DNA from: Aphelenchoides besseyi
Lineage: Eukaryota; Nematoda; Chromadorea; Rhabditida; Aphelenchoididae
DNA length: 64,000 nucleotides
Direction: 5' to 3'
Assembly: GCA_024699855.1 (NCBI GenBank)
Contig: JAMPIQ010000002.1
Location: 2,046,001-2,110,000, forward strand
Shown: positions 8,678 through 19,611 of the stretch, piece after piece
Position numbering within the stretch: the first letter of the stretch is position 1
Layout: every line of letters starts with the position of its first letter
Position numbers and translations under genes: made by a program
The notes under the pieces: model-generated
What the model was told of the DNA's origin: nothing
The model's input: the letters and a program-made list of their open reading frames with translations, nothing else
The model's database searches: none

Positions 8678-9957
8678 ATGGCAGAACGTCAATTTCTCAA
8701 CAACTTTGTGGACTATGGTGACGACGACGACGAGAATTGGAATTATGAAATCAATGGTATGTTTCTGTTTGCAAAATTGATCACCACTTTTTTAGCAATG
8801 GAGAATAGGGGCGACGTAAATGTGGTGCATCCACAAAACCAAATAGTCAACCAAGATCGTGAGTTTTGAACTGCACAACTTGATGTAAAATCGTTATTTA
8901 GAAATTTCCGTCGATACCAACAATCATGCACAACAACAGCATCAACAAGAACAAGGACATGAAGCAGCGCAAATTGCGGAAGTTGTTCAACAAAATCGTA
9001 AGCGTTTATATGGTGAAAATTAACGTAACATTGTTGTTCAGCTAACGCGCCAGTTGTCGATCGCGTAGCTCAAATTGCAAACGAAGTCGATGGTACGTTT
9101 TTACATCTCAAAACATTTGACAAACATGCTTTAGTTGAGGCTCACGACTACGAAATGGCTCAGCCGTTTTTCGATCAATCTCTCGAACAAGGTTTGATTA
9201 CAGAGTTGTTCTTACGTTTAACATCTATTCAATTGCAGCAGACGATTTGACGTGTGCAGATGAACTCGCTACTTTTGAACCAAAACAACAAAATATGTAT
9301 ATTTTATTATCATTACCTTCGTTTACATGATATTTCAGGAATGTTCGTTTGACCGTCATACGAGTCGATGGTGTGAAACGTGTGGGAGCTCAACTTCTGC
9401 CGGTCTCCACAGTTTTGGCGACGAACAACGACGGAAATTCGGTTCTTATCGAAGCGTGGCGAGAAGACGCCGAGCGATTGGTTCGCGAAGTTCGACCTGA
9501 TTTCAATGCAACTTTTTCGTGCCTGAAAGTTGCCGATGTTAACCCTGCGTTCAACACGGGAAACGTTCCGTTCAAGCTGGTCTATGGTCGCCAATCGAAC
9601 GTCACAAACCTGTCACCGAACGTTGTTGCATCTCAAGAGGCGCCGATGATCAACCTATCCGATGCGCGTACTCAGTTCGGAAAGTTCCGATCAACCTGTT
9701 ACGTAAAGGTGGTGCCGAAACTCTTGAATGGGTTCTTCCATGGACACGTCGTGACAAAAGATGTAGCATCACCGGTTCAATTCACGCTTCTTCCACACCC
9801 ATTATCAATAGGATGCGAAATTGAAATTTTGGGCACGTGGAAAGACGTGTCTATTGACGTTGAAAAGTACACAATTACCGGGCAATCGATCGAACAAAAC
9901 AGCCCAATCCTGCGTGTCTTCCGCACTCCTCAACGCAAACGTCAATTACCTATGTAA
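8678..9957 (+). CDS. RPA70-like OB-fold protein carried by Helitron 1
   Basis: Seven exons joined by six GT-AG introns of about 40-50 nt, with the first five interrupting codons after the first base. The N-terminal half is acidic and Gln rich (DYGDDDDENWNYE, QQQHQQEQ). The last exon (from about 9340) holds two OB-fold-like segments. In the first, VLATNNDGNSVLIEAWREDA then FSCLKVADVNPAF and FKLVYG follows the RPA1 DNA-binding-domain pattern. The second begins FRSTCYVKVV and contains GCEIEILGTW. RPA coats single-stranded DNA, the natural intermediate of rolling-circle transposition, so the protein probably protects the Helitron strand; that role is inferred. It has its own TATA box and ends about 180 bp before the element's 3' hairpin. 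No zinc finger is visible. The assignment rests on pattern, not on a search. Confidence 0.7.
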
Positions 9958-10134
9958 AATTTTTGTTAATGTTTGTTTTTTGGAATAAACTTAGGTTTTA
10001 TTATCGACACAGTTTTTGATGAACGATTAAAAGATATCTACTTCATGTGATACTTTATACCATTTCTTATAAATAGAATGTCCATAAAAAGCATGTGTGG
10101 AAGAAATTTGGTAAATTCGACGTTATACAAAATA

Positions 10135-10168
10135 GGTCCCCCCGAAGGGGGGCCACGAAACATACTTG
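10135..10168 (+). terminator. Helitron 1 3' terminus: hairpin plus TACTTG
   Basis: A six-pair C/G stem with GAA loop (plus GG/CC beyond a bulged T) ends at 10154 and is followed after 10 nt by CTTG. Copy 2 has a nine-pair version of the same GAA-loop hairpin and also ends TACTTG, directly before sequence seen elsewhere without a Helitron. In Helitrons the 3' hairpin signals the end of strand transfer. Confidence 0.7.
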
Positions 10169-10196
10169 TCACTTTTATTAATGGGACAAGCAGCTC

Positions 10197-10225
10197 CCCG
10201 CCGCTCCGCGGCGGGAAGCTACTTG
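10197..10225 (+). terminator. Second Helitron-like 3' terminus in tandem
   Basis: A perfect 8-bp stem CCCGCCGC/GCGGCGGG with a 3-nt loop is followed after 6 nt by CTACTTG, matching the TACTTG ends of the two Helitron copies. It lies 57 nt beyond the first terminus. It may be the true end of a longer element, the remains of another Helitron, or a read-through end. Confidence 0.5.
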
Positions 10226-10249
10226 GGTTTAGCTTTGTTTAAGAAAATT

Positions 10250-10811
10250 TTAAGATAAAGAAAAGAGTTTATGAAGAAAGAAGATAACAGACGGCACATC
10301 GGGCGAAAAAAGAGAATCGCGATTAATCGGTTTCGTTCTCGATTTCAAGGTCCGATGACTAAAGGGAGGTGTTAACTGAGGTAAAGCAAAAGTCGCTTAC
10401 CATTTGGAAACTCGAATAGTTTCGAGGACAGCCACGCGCATTGATCGAAGACAATGCGACTTTTGTAACTGAAATGAAAGAGATGAATGGAAGCTGAGAA
10501 GTGGAAGAGAGCTTACCGTTGCACTCCGCCTGCCCGTTGAAGAAGTCGGCTGATGGTCGTTGAGATCAGAGAGAGTTAGAACTAAAATCTAAAAGCGAAA
10601 GAAGTAAGGAACGAAGAGTAAAATGGACTTGCCGAATTTAGTGCGCCGACTGTAGAAGATGCGGGCGATGAAGCGATCCAGTCCAAATCTGCAAACAGGC
10701 GATGATTAGGTAGGAAGTAAAAGGAAAAGACTTACCGATGCGGATTGAAGAGTCGCGGCTTTCGATTGGTGAAGACGACGGAAGTTGCGTTGATTTGATG
10801 TAAATTTCCAT
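10250..10811 (-). CDS. Small five-exon gene of unknown function
   Basis: Exons 10811-10736, 10688-10629, 10581-10517, 10468-10401 and 10358-10250 are separated by GT-AG introns of 42-48 nt. They join into one 125-codon frame ending in TAA, unlikely by chance across four junctions. The product is Ser/Thr rich at the N-terminus (TQLPSSSPIESRDSS) and basic later; no signal peptide, domain or family is recognised. It runs from the LINE insertion to 25 nt from the second Helitron-like terminus. If the LINE and one target copy are removed, the frame continues upstream into 13889-14120, so the original start may have been further 5' and the gene may now be cut. Host gene or captured cargo cannot be decided. 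Confidence 0.5.
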
Positions 10812-10828
10812 ATTCATTTTTGATTTTC

Positions 10829-13800
10829 CACTTCTTGGGTGAACCCCACAGCGAGCGGTCGTGTCCGATCGTCGCTCTCCGGTCAACTGGGAAGTCCCGA
10901 GACCACCCGTCGCTGGACCTCGGTATGGCCCTGGAGCCGTCTGCGAAAAGGCGTCAACGTCAACAACGTCGCCGGGCCGAATTTCGAATCGCATCTCTCA
11001 ACTGCCGAGGAATCGCAAGCGAAGAACGACTTACTGCTCTGGAAACCGAAATCGCGCCAATCAAATTCGATGTCCTTGGTATCTCATCCACACGCCGGCA
11101 CGGAATCTACCACGCGGAACGACTACAGTCTGGCCTTCACTTTTACCACTCCGGAAATGAAGAGAACGGGCCTACGCACGCAGGAGTTGGCTTCCTCGCC
11201 CCCGACCACACAACCCGGCTGATCACGCGAATCCTGCCAATAAACGAACGAATAATACAAATGGTACTTCGATTGCCCAATGGGCAACAAGCTCGAATCA
11301 CACAAGTGTACGCTCCGCCCTCCTCCCGCGATGACGACGAGTACGAAAGCTTCATGGAAGACCTTCGCGCATCACTCAATGGCCACCGATACTTTCACGA
11401 CATTGTAATGGGGGACTGGAACGCCCAGGTGGGGCACGATCGACCGTCCGAACAGTACGTTGGCCGTCAATGCTTGGGAAAACGAAATGAAAGAGGAAAT
11501 GCACTGGTGAACTTTGCGGCCTCTGAACGTTTCTATATCGCTAACTCCTTTTTCCGGAAACCGAAGAACCGCCGATGGACATGGCACTCAAATGGCCTCC
11601 GCTTGACCTGCGAAATCGACCACGTTCTCGTCCGACAGCTCTCAACTGTGACAGACGTCCACGTGATCGGCAAACTCAATGGCGGTTCAGATCACAGAGC
11701 CCTACGAACAAGAATCCGTTTTGGCCCGGTCCGTCGCCGCACCCATCGACAGTACCAACTCCCGGCTGACTACGATGGAGAACAGCTCACTATGCGACTG
11801 GCCATGAACCCAACACTTCTCCAAGCACCACCAATCGACCTCACGACAACCGATGAAATCGAAGCCGAATGGTCACGGCTAAGAGACGCTCTCCGAGACG
11901 CCGCCAAACACGCCGAGGACCGATGGACGCCAATACCACGCATCTCCGATCGAACTCGCATGCTCCTACAACGCCGTCGGCAAGAACATTATGGCCGAAA
12001 CGCAACGTCGCACTCCGCCATCGCCTACGCTACCGCTTGCAAAGCAGCTCGCTGGTCCATCCGAGACGATTTACAGCACCACCACACAGCCGTCTTCCAA
12101 CGAGCAATCGAAAGAAACAGACTGAAACGCGGAAGAACGGAAATGCTAAGAGAGCGAAGACACTTCACCCAACTACGAAGACCAGATGGCACGCTCACCA
12201 CAACCACCACCGAAGCTATGGACGTAGCCGCGGCGTTCTATACACGATTATACGCGGCTACAACCGGTACGTTTGCATACGAGCACAACACCGCTCTCGC
12301 ACACCCACTTTCCGGTCACGAACTCCGAACAGCCGCGAATACAATCCGTGGCAACACCGCTCCAGACATCGATGGAATCCGATCGAAAGCCGCAAAGCAC
12401 GGAACACAATTGATCGCCGACCGGCTCGCCCACATTTGCACATGCAGCCACGACTCTATTGCACAAAAGCGGTGAGCGAGAAGATATTGGAAATTATCGG
12501 CCGATCAGTCTCCTCCCAACACTACAAAGTGGTCACAAAAGCACTCGCTAAACGGATTGAGGGGGTGTTGACTTTAAACTCCCTCCTGATCAGGCTGGTT
12601 TTCGCCGCACGTTTTCCACGGCCGATCATCTACAGGCAATCAACCAACTTCTCGAAAAAAGCCACGAATACCACTATCCGATGACCGTGCTTTTTGTGGA
12701 CTTCAAGAAGGCATTCGACAGCGTTACGTTCGACGCAATATGGGAAGCGCTCGAGCACTTTGGAGTAGACAACGACACAACGGCCATGGTCAAAACTCTT
12801 TACGCTGGTGGAACATCTTCACTCCAAGTAGCCAACAAACGAGTCGGATTCGACGTCCAACGCGGAGTCCGGCAAGGCGACGCTCTCTCACCGCTCATCT
12901 TCATCCTGGTTCTCCAATACGCACTCGACCGAATAAGCTGGCATAACGACGAAGGTATCGACATCGATGGACGGCCACTACACCTTCTGGCCTACGCAGA
13001 CGACATTGCTCTAATAGCGAAGAACCCCGTTCAACTGCAGTCTATGGCAACCAAACTCAACCACTCGTGCTCACAAGTCGGCCTAGAAATCAGCGCAAAG
13101 AAGACGAAATGGCTGAACGCCGACCGCAACAACAAAACGATCACCGCAACGATCAGCATCAACAGTCAACCGGTAGAACGAGTGGATTCGTTCGTCTACC
13201 TCGGTCAGCTCATACAACACCGACGGGACCACGGCAAAGAAGCAGGAAGAAGAATTGGAGCAGCCTGGGCAGTATTCGGACGAATGAAACGCTTCCTTGT
13301 GGACAAACGAGTCGCCGTCAGCCACAAACGACGATACTTCAACGCCGTCATCCTTCCGACGCTACTCTACGCTTCGGAAACCTGGGCAGCCACTGCGGGA
13401 ACCTACGAGCGAATTGCCAAAACACAACGAACAATGGAACGAAGAATGTTGGGCCTACGTCTTCGCGACAAAAAACCCTCTGCGTGGATACGGTCAGTCA
13501 CACTGCTCACCGATGTCGTTACAGCCGCTCGCCGACGCAAGTGGAAATTCGCTGGTCGTATTCTCGGCAACCAAACCCAGGCACCGCAAGCGCGATGGTC
13601 CCACGCACTCACAGTATGGCAGCCGACAACCACACGGCGCTTCGGAGATGGCCGACCCCGAATTAGATGGGAGGACGAGATACGAAAACACCTTGGGCAC
13701 CCCCGCATAACCAATCCGGCTACATGGGCAGCAGCAGCAAACAATGAACACCGATGGCGACAACTCGGCAACACTTTCGAACTACCACGACCAGCCCGGC

Positions 13801-13875
13801 GACGAACAGGACGTTGACAGCCACCAACGCAAAATCTCTCCTTCATTTGTCTGCGAGATTGGAATAAATTTACAA
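10829..13875 (+). mobile_element. RTE-like non-LTR retrotransposon (LINE), about 3 kb
   Basis: A near full-length LINE with endonuclease and reverse transcriptase, flanked by a 13-bp direct repeat ATTTTTGATTTTC (10816-10828 and 13876-13888) that I read as the target-site duplication. The 5' UTR is very short and there is no long poly(A); the 3' end is AT rich, as usual in RTE-type elements. It inserted into an older minus-strand reading frame. Confidence 0.85.
10925..13817 (+). pseudogene. LINE endonuclease-reverse transcriptase, broken
   Basis: The APE-type endonuclease comes first: IASLNCRGI, VLGISSTRRHG, MGDWNAQVG, CEIDHVLV and GSDHRAL. The reverse transcriptase follows: RPISLLPT, LFVDFKKAFDSV, GVRQGDALSPL, the catalytic LAYADDIAL, and KKTKWLN. 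The C-terminus (RRMLGLRLRD, GRPRIRWEDEIRK) is typical of RTE-like elements. The start is the ATG of MALEPS. The frame breaks between 12430 and 12580: a stretch before LLHKSGEREDIGNYRP appears deleted, a short deletion follows LLPTL, and another shift precedes PPDQAGF. From there to 13817 the frame is open with the catalytic Asp pair present. This copy cannot make a full protein, but the decay is limited to one region. Confidence 0.85.
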
Positions 13876-13888
13876 ATTTTTGATTTTC

Positions 13889-14657
13889 GGGGTTCAGTCG
13901 TAATTTTGCATAAGCGAGTCGAGTTTGTTTCCATTGGAGAGTGAAAAGAGGAAGGCAAATTGGCATGAATTGCACTCTGTTTTTTCATTCGAAAATAAAC
14001 GCGGAGAAAATCGTCGCACACAGACAGACAGACAAACTGTTCTGGCTTTTTTGGTTTGGATCGTACGTAAACCGCATAGCGTAGGACATGGGCAGTATGT
14101 CGGCATCTTTCTTCAAACAATTTTCTGAGTTCGACAGAATAATAAACTTGTTGGTTTTCGATTTCTACTTATAATCACAGGATGGTCATCAGTTGAATGA
14201 AATCGGCGATTTTATCGTAGCGAATTTGTTACTTGTGCAGTGACAACTTATTTGGTCAGTTGACTGAATAATGCTAGATATGTTTGGTCACTGATCACTA
14301 CACACGATAAATAAAGTGTACACAAACAATTATAAAGTGTTTAGAACATTGATATGTCTACACAAATATAAGAGCCTACTTTTAATGACTACTGTTTACA
14401 CTTTGGAATAAACTAATCAATGATTTGAATTATTATTTTAACTACTCTTACTAGTTAGTAATATTAAGCTCTTAATACCTTCTTAATAGTTGTATTTAAA
14501 TGATAATTTCTATCAGATATGTTAAACTATCTTAAATTCTCCTAACCTTGTAAATCCACTAGTTAACACCAAAATTGCCAGGTGAATTTGGATTGTTGGT
14601 GTTTAATCTGGTTATCAACGATAAGATTTTTGTCCCTTGTAACTCTAGGGTTAAGAT
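13889..14657. other. Intergenic, no clear gene
   Basis: The first 230 bp contain a minus-strand open frame (about 14120 to 13889) that would join the small gene at 10250-10811 if the LINE were absent. From 14140 to 14657 the DNA is AT rich with no convincing exon; it probably carries the promoter of the GT14 gene. Confidence 0.5.
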
Positions 14658-16249
14658 ATGATAATTAAACGAATTTATTGCATTTATCCTCACCGTTTAC
14701 GCCTAATTTTCTATATTACGTTGTTTAAAACTGTACTATTTATTGGCTACATTTCATTATACAATAATTTTGAAAATGACCTTTACGTAACTTCCCAAAA
14801 CTGCACAGAACCATGTTTGATGAGGCCCACAGAAACAGCCAATTTAGACTGTGCTGCTTTTTTTGCTAATCGCATTGATGAATTGTATTTGTATTCAAAA
14901 CATCGGATTAAAATAAGTGACCCAAAAAACAAAGCCGCTTTGCCGATGGACTGCGATTCTATTCGTCGACGGGCCTACTTTCAAACCGACGATCTGTATC
15001 CCGAAGAAGCCGATTTTCCGATCGCTTTTGCTCGCACGGTCTACACGGTAGACAACATGTTCATTTGACCCAATGTAACTTTTGCAGGACTATCGGTTTC
15101 TGGAAATGGATCTAGCGGCCACTTACACTCCTCATAACTTCTACTGCTACGCTCTGGACGCCAAATCTTCACCGTTGTTTCACAAGCGAATGCGAGCGCT
15201 TGCTGATTGCTTTCCAAACGTCTTTCTTACGGATATTGAGTTTCAAATGGACAGTCATGGTCACAACATGACTTATTCGTATCATCAGTGCATGATGATT
15301 TTGAGCAAAGTTGAGTTTAAATGGAAGTACTTGGTTCTGCTGCAGGTTAGGTTGAACATGAGCTTGAGATGATTGAACTTCAGAACTACGACATACCCTT
15401 GAAGACCAACCAGGAACTCATTCAGATCTTCAAGTGGTTCAACGGCACAAACGACATTGCAAGTGTGCAGTTACAGCCAGTACGAATCGACCCAAAAGCC
15501 AATTGGACCTTCGAAGCCATGCACTTGTTCAAGAACGGTCAGTTAGAATTTGAAGAAGATTCATCGCAACTGATGCAGAAACTCGGAATCGTGTCTCACA
15601 CAACGGTCACAAACCAGTTCTGCCGTTGACCAAAAGTTGGGACTTCATTTCAATCTCACGTGACATGATTGATTTCATGCTTGAGGAACTGGATCTGCGT
15701 GGTGTTATGAAAAATTTTGAGTGGAAAACCTTTGGTGTTGATGAACAATTTATGGGCTCCTTGAACTCGGCAGATGCCATCGACGCTCCAGGAGGTTACA
15801 CTCGTCATTGCTACGAAAAAGGAATCTTCCATGCGCAAATGACTATGTAATGAAAGATAGTTACTTGTTTTATACCAATTTTTAGATTTGTTATGTGGTC
15901 GCATGAAAAATGCAACCCTGGTTTCTTTCGTCATTACAACTGCATTTTCGGTGTGGAGCAACTGAAAATGCTGTCGACTGTTCCACAGCTATTCGGCAAC
16001 AAAATTATGCCCAGCTATGACTTTGGCGCCGCGGTGTGTTGGTATGAAGAGCTTTTGCGTCGAACTCATGTTGATCGAGGGCTTCATCGGTTGAATCCAG
16101 ACGTGTATTTGAATCTGCCGCATGTAATCAACCAGTTGAATGGGTCCTAGTAACCGTATCGCGTTTTTCAGGTTCGTTTCAATCGTGAGCGCAATCGACT
16201 TGGTAGCAAATTCAACATCAATGAATTTGAGTGCGATACTGCTTTTTAG
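14658..16249 (+). CDS. GT14 core-2/I-branching type glycosyltransferase, frameshifted
   Basis: Golgi type II enzyme of the family that adds GlcNAc or xylose branches to glycans; the acceptor cannot be predicted. A transmembrane anchor (about residues 14-35) is followed by a Cys-containing stem, then FPIAFARTVY, HNFYCYALDAKSS, KWKYLVLLQNYDIPLKTNQE, the SWDFISISRDMIDF segment, VDEQFMGSL and CNPGFFRHYNCIFGVEQL, all in GT14 order. Introns are 15048-15087, 15346-15383, 15847-15885 and 16124-16171; the last joins LNLPH to VRFNRERNR and the stop is at 16249. At about 15597-15602 (CACACA) the frame moves: the text before and after fits only if two bases are removed. This is either a real mutation or an assembly error. 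An AATAAA lies about 40 bp downstream. Confidence 0.8.
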
Positions 16250-16418
16250 AACAAGTATATTCTCCGTGTGTTATAATGATTAGGAGATCAAATAAAAACT
16301 TGGAACAGATCGTTTGTTTACTATCAGATAAACTATATTCAATAAACCGTATATAATTAGTTAACCCTTTATTACACATGAGAAATACAATAAATTTTTA
16401 TACACACATCTTTGGTAG

Positions 16419-17891
16419 CTAAAGGTCATCGAGTTTTCCATAAGCTGATCGTCTTCGAGCTGTTCGCTGCACCAACTCAGCCATTTGAGTTTCCATTGTT
16501 TTTACAGTTTTTGTATCATTTATCAAATAGAACCCAAAATCTGATGCGCACTCCTTTACACTCCAGTATTCTTGCATGTTAATAGGTGGTAGAAGCGACT
16601 TCAAAGTTTCTATACGACACAATTGACATCCAGTATTTGATCGCAAAGCTGCTGGCCACCTATTGCCCAGCAAAGTTTTTCGATAGCTCTTGGTCCACTC
16701 AAAGTACCTGCAGAGGTATCAGGAACATTACAATAGAAGCTTACTCCATGTACGCGGATTTATCGTCGATTAAGGAATTCAAGTGCTCAGCCAATGTACT
16801 TGGAGATTCGAAGTCTGAAGCTACAATAAAAGTGCCATTAATGACGTTGTGCCAATTCAAAATGCCACGACTCATCAGAACTGGAACCACCAGATCACTG
16901 AAACGCCAATACTTTTCGGTCGTGTATTCGGGACAAATTGAGTTTTCGAAGGCCAAAACAAAGTAATGGTCATCTAATTCACGCGATTACAAATAGCAAA
17001 CAAGCAAAAAACGAACCCAAAAGTTTCTTCAGTTCCTCGGAACTCTTTCGATTTCCATAGCAACTTCCAATTTTTGTTATGTTTATATGTTTAGAGAGCT
17101 CTTCGACGTACTCAAATCGGCCAGAGTTAACTATATGACAGTTGGTCATTATTGCAAGAACCCCCTTCGTTTTCTTTGCTACCAAGTTTTTGATCTGAAA
17201 ATGGACGGAAATATAGTGAAGCACTTTGGATGAACCTGTTCAGGCGTCCAGATTTCGTCCGCTGTCTCAGTTCCATCACGCTTAACTGCTGCATTAAAAG
17301 GATGGTAAACAGTGGCGGTCGATCGGTACGAAATAGTGATGTTAAAGAAATTAGGAGGAAACGAGCTCAAGTCTAATACAATGCCTTTTTATAGCTGATT
17401 GAAAAACTTGCCATTGGCAACAACTGGCGATTCGAATAGCCATCGCGCATTGTAAGCTTTTGGGTTGTTTGGTGGCCATTCAGATTCTTTATATTCAGTA
17501 TCCATAATTCGGATGTCCGCTTCGTCACCATAAGATCGATTAGTTGTGATCAAACAACTGTATGGACATTCGGGTTGTATATTGTAGAACAACGATGCAT
17601 TCGGCGCAAAAGCTTCATTCCACAACAAGATTACGGGAAGCTTAGATGTATTATCTGTGTCATTGTTTAAACTTGGCTCAAATTTACGAATAAAAGAAAA
17701 CTGAAACCAGTTGGAAATAGCACTGACTGAGGAAGATAACCTACCAAAAGAGTTATATTTCCACTGAACTGAAACAGCTGCCCGATGAACGTATCACTTA
17801 TGTATAACCAAAATGCCACAAAAGACGCACAAGCAAATAAAAGACAAAAAAATAGTCGTATGGAAGTATCTTCGAGGCTAGATCGAAACAT
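16419..17891 (-). CDS. Alpha-1,3-fucosyltransferase (GT10), copy 1
   Basis: Golgi type II fucosyltransferase that uses GDP-fucose. The N-terminal anchor is IRLFFCLLFACASFVAFWLYI. Family motifs follow in order: ECPYSCLITTNRS, a WLFESPV segment, FFNITISYRS with VYHPF, and the donor-binding signature LAFENSICPEYTTEKYWR. The Cys-rich C-terminus ends GCQLCRIETL.....LDDL. At least five short introns are visible; one (GTTCGTTT...GAATTAG) joins KKLLG to DDHYFVLAFENS, another joins AYMEY to FEWTKSY. It is paralogous to the gene at 59748-61079, with the same motif order and apparently the same splice positions. No frame break is seen. Confidence 0.85.
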
Positions 17892-18344
17892 TTGATTTAT
17901 TTAAGTGACAGGTCCAAGATAACATAGCTGACAAATGCAGTTTCTTTTTATGGTCAACATCGTTACTATTGTTCCGCCTTCATTTAATGTCACGTATAAT
18001 AAAGCTCCACGGATACTTGTGCTTTTTGCATAAATTAGTCAAATACTTTGTCCGTTACGAAAAAAGGAAACTTGTTGGATTAAATAGTAGAGCAGTCTTT
18101 CGAGATGGGCCATAGCTTTTCTGGATGTAAGTTGTTTGAGAGGCATCTTGAAAATGTCTTGCGGCAAATGAAAGCCTAACCAACAGTTTGAAACAGACGA
18201 TAAGTAGCTTGAGAGTCTACAAATTTAATGATCAGTCTGCCAAAGATCAAACTGTGTAGGTCGACTTCCATCGACTATGTAAGACAATGTATTCAGCAAT
18301 CAAAAGCAATTAAAAGGTTTTATTGACATCGATCTTATTTTGCA
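17892..18344. other. Intergenic, nothing recognised
   Basis: Short AT-rich spacer between two minus-strand genes. It holds the 5' flank of the fucosyltransferase gene and the 3' flank of the methyltransferase gene; no other element is visible. Confidence 0.5.
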
Positions 18345-19230
18345 TTAGCCAAGAAACTTCCGGATACATTCTTCATCAACGACGTTGACGAAGAACATAC
18401 GAGAAAATATTCGATCTTCTTCGAAACGTTCGTTTGTTTTCAGAAGAACATAACGTGATTCTTCAAAGAACAATTTGAACGTATTGGAAATTTGTTCCCA
18501 TGGGAATCTGACCATGTGATGATTGTAGTGAACCTCTGCATTCAGTTGGCAAATGATTGGCAATTCGGGTCGTTTGTCTGCAAGACTAGTTAAGGACTTT
18601 GGTTACGAATTAACGTACGATGCATTTCTTTCAACAACAAGAACTCGGGCCCCTCAATGTCCATAGTCATAAAATCGACTAGTTCGCCTTTGTTTTCTGT
18701 CGCCAAAAACTCTATAAATGCTCTATGGTTGAAATTTCTGTTTTCGTAGTCTTTGTCTAAACTTCAAATTAACAACCAATCTTCATCTGAAGGTTACCAT
18801 AGACTAACGCCGACTTATTTCCAACAGTGTCGGAAAGAGCCGCAAGCACAAACCGCGAGTTCGGTTCTGCTTCTACGAGCTTTCGATTTTCTTTAATTGG
18901 ATCAACGCCCAAAAATTGACACTGCGGATACTTTTTCTGCATCTTCTTCTCAGCTTCCCAATCATGACCGACGCCGAGGGTTATGTAGTTGCAAGATGCC
19001 TGAGGATCCGAGAACTCCAAGAAATACTTTGCTTTGTCCTTATTCATGAGTTCAAATGGTTGCAAGATGTAACGAAAGCCGGCCATAGCTGTCTGAAAAA
19101 GCCAGTAATTAGTTTGATGATTTTGAGGAGCGATTACGTCAAATAGTGGATTCATGACTTTGAAACGTTTGTCCAATGATGTGAAATGTTCCTGAATATG
19201 TGAACTGAGTTGACGTTGTGTGTTTTGCAT
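18345..19230 (-). CDS. FkbM-type methyltransferase (Methyltransf_21)
   Basis: Nematode-expanded SAM-dependent methyltransferase of the FkbM type; the substrate is unknown. Visible elements: YITLGVGHDWEAEKKMQKKYP and FLGVDPIKENR (the SAM-binding part), FVLAALSD, VDFMTMDIEGPEFLLLKEM (the conserved D.EG motif) and PIICQLNAEVHYN near the C-terminus. The first coding exon starts MQNTQRQLSSHIQ and has no clear signal peptide. An in-frame 45-nt intron probably removes the residues between LFD and TAMAGFRY; further introns follow KIG and KEMHR. A degraded duplicate of its 5' end is at 1755-1985. Confidence 0.8.
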
Positions 19231-19385
19231 TTGTTCGATCAGAAGGTTTAAGTTACCAAGACGTAGCTGTTTTTTGATGTTCGCGTTTTTCTAAAGTAAC
19301 TATGTAGTGTTATTATGTACGAATCCGCTAACTGAATACAAAATGTTTGTTGCTTGAAGTTGATTCCCGGTGATGTTGCTCATAG
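19160..19385. repeat. Paralogue of 1755-1985 (Helitron empty site)
   Basis: Covers the first codons and upstream region of the methyltransferase gene and matches 1755-1985 through GTTGCTCATA. There is no Helitron here, so it shows the sequence before the insertion of Helitron copy 1. Confidence 0.7.
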
Positions 19386-19611
19386 ACAGACATATACTAA
19401 GCAAAACTAACCCTAATAAAACAATCAAAGCAACTATAGAAGAACGATGAGTAAACATCATAGAAAACAGTTGATTCGATGTCTATAATCTGGAAGATGT
19501 AATACTTCTATTCAATTTGTGACTCAATAAAAAAGAGCGTCAGTAATAATACCGAATTATATGTAAGTGTAGCGAAAATGCTAACGATTTTATCGTCTGA
19601 CCGTCGCTATA

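Larger units (their letters stand above)
1984..10168 (+). mobile_element. Helitron copy 1, about 8.2 kb
   Basis: Rolling-circle transposon with two genes on one strand: a Ulp1-Rep-helicase gene (2072-7687) and a spliced RPA-like gene (8678-9957). The 5' end is placed by comparison with copy 2 (shared from ATACAGCC) and with the empty-site paralogue at 19160-19385. The 3' end is inferred from a GC hairpin (10135-10154) followed 14 nt later by TACTTG, the arrangement expected of Helitrons. The last four bases read CTTG rather than the usual CTRR, so the exact terminus is uncertain, and a second such terminus lies 57 nt downstream. Confidence 0.85.

Noticed and set aside
13403..13975. 190-codon minus-strand frame
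   Set aside because: Antisense to the LINE reverse-transcriptase C-terminus; only its outermost part beyond 13889 matters, for the pre-insertion frame.
17765..18200. TGAAACAG words resembling the 21U-RNA upstream motif
   Set aside because: Isolated occurrences, some at splice sites or inside genes, with no cluster; no basis for a piRNA locus.
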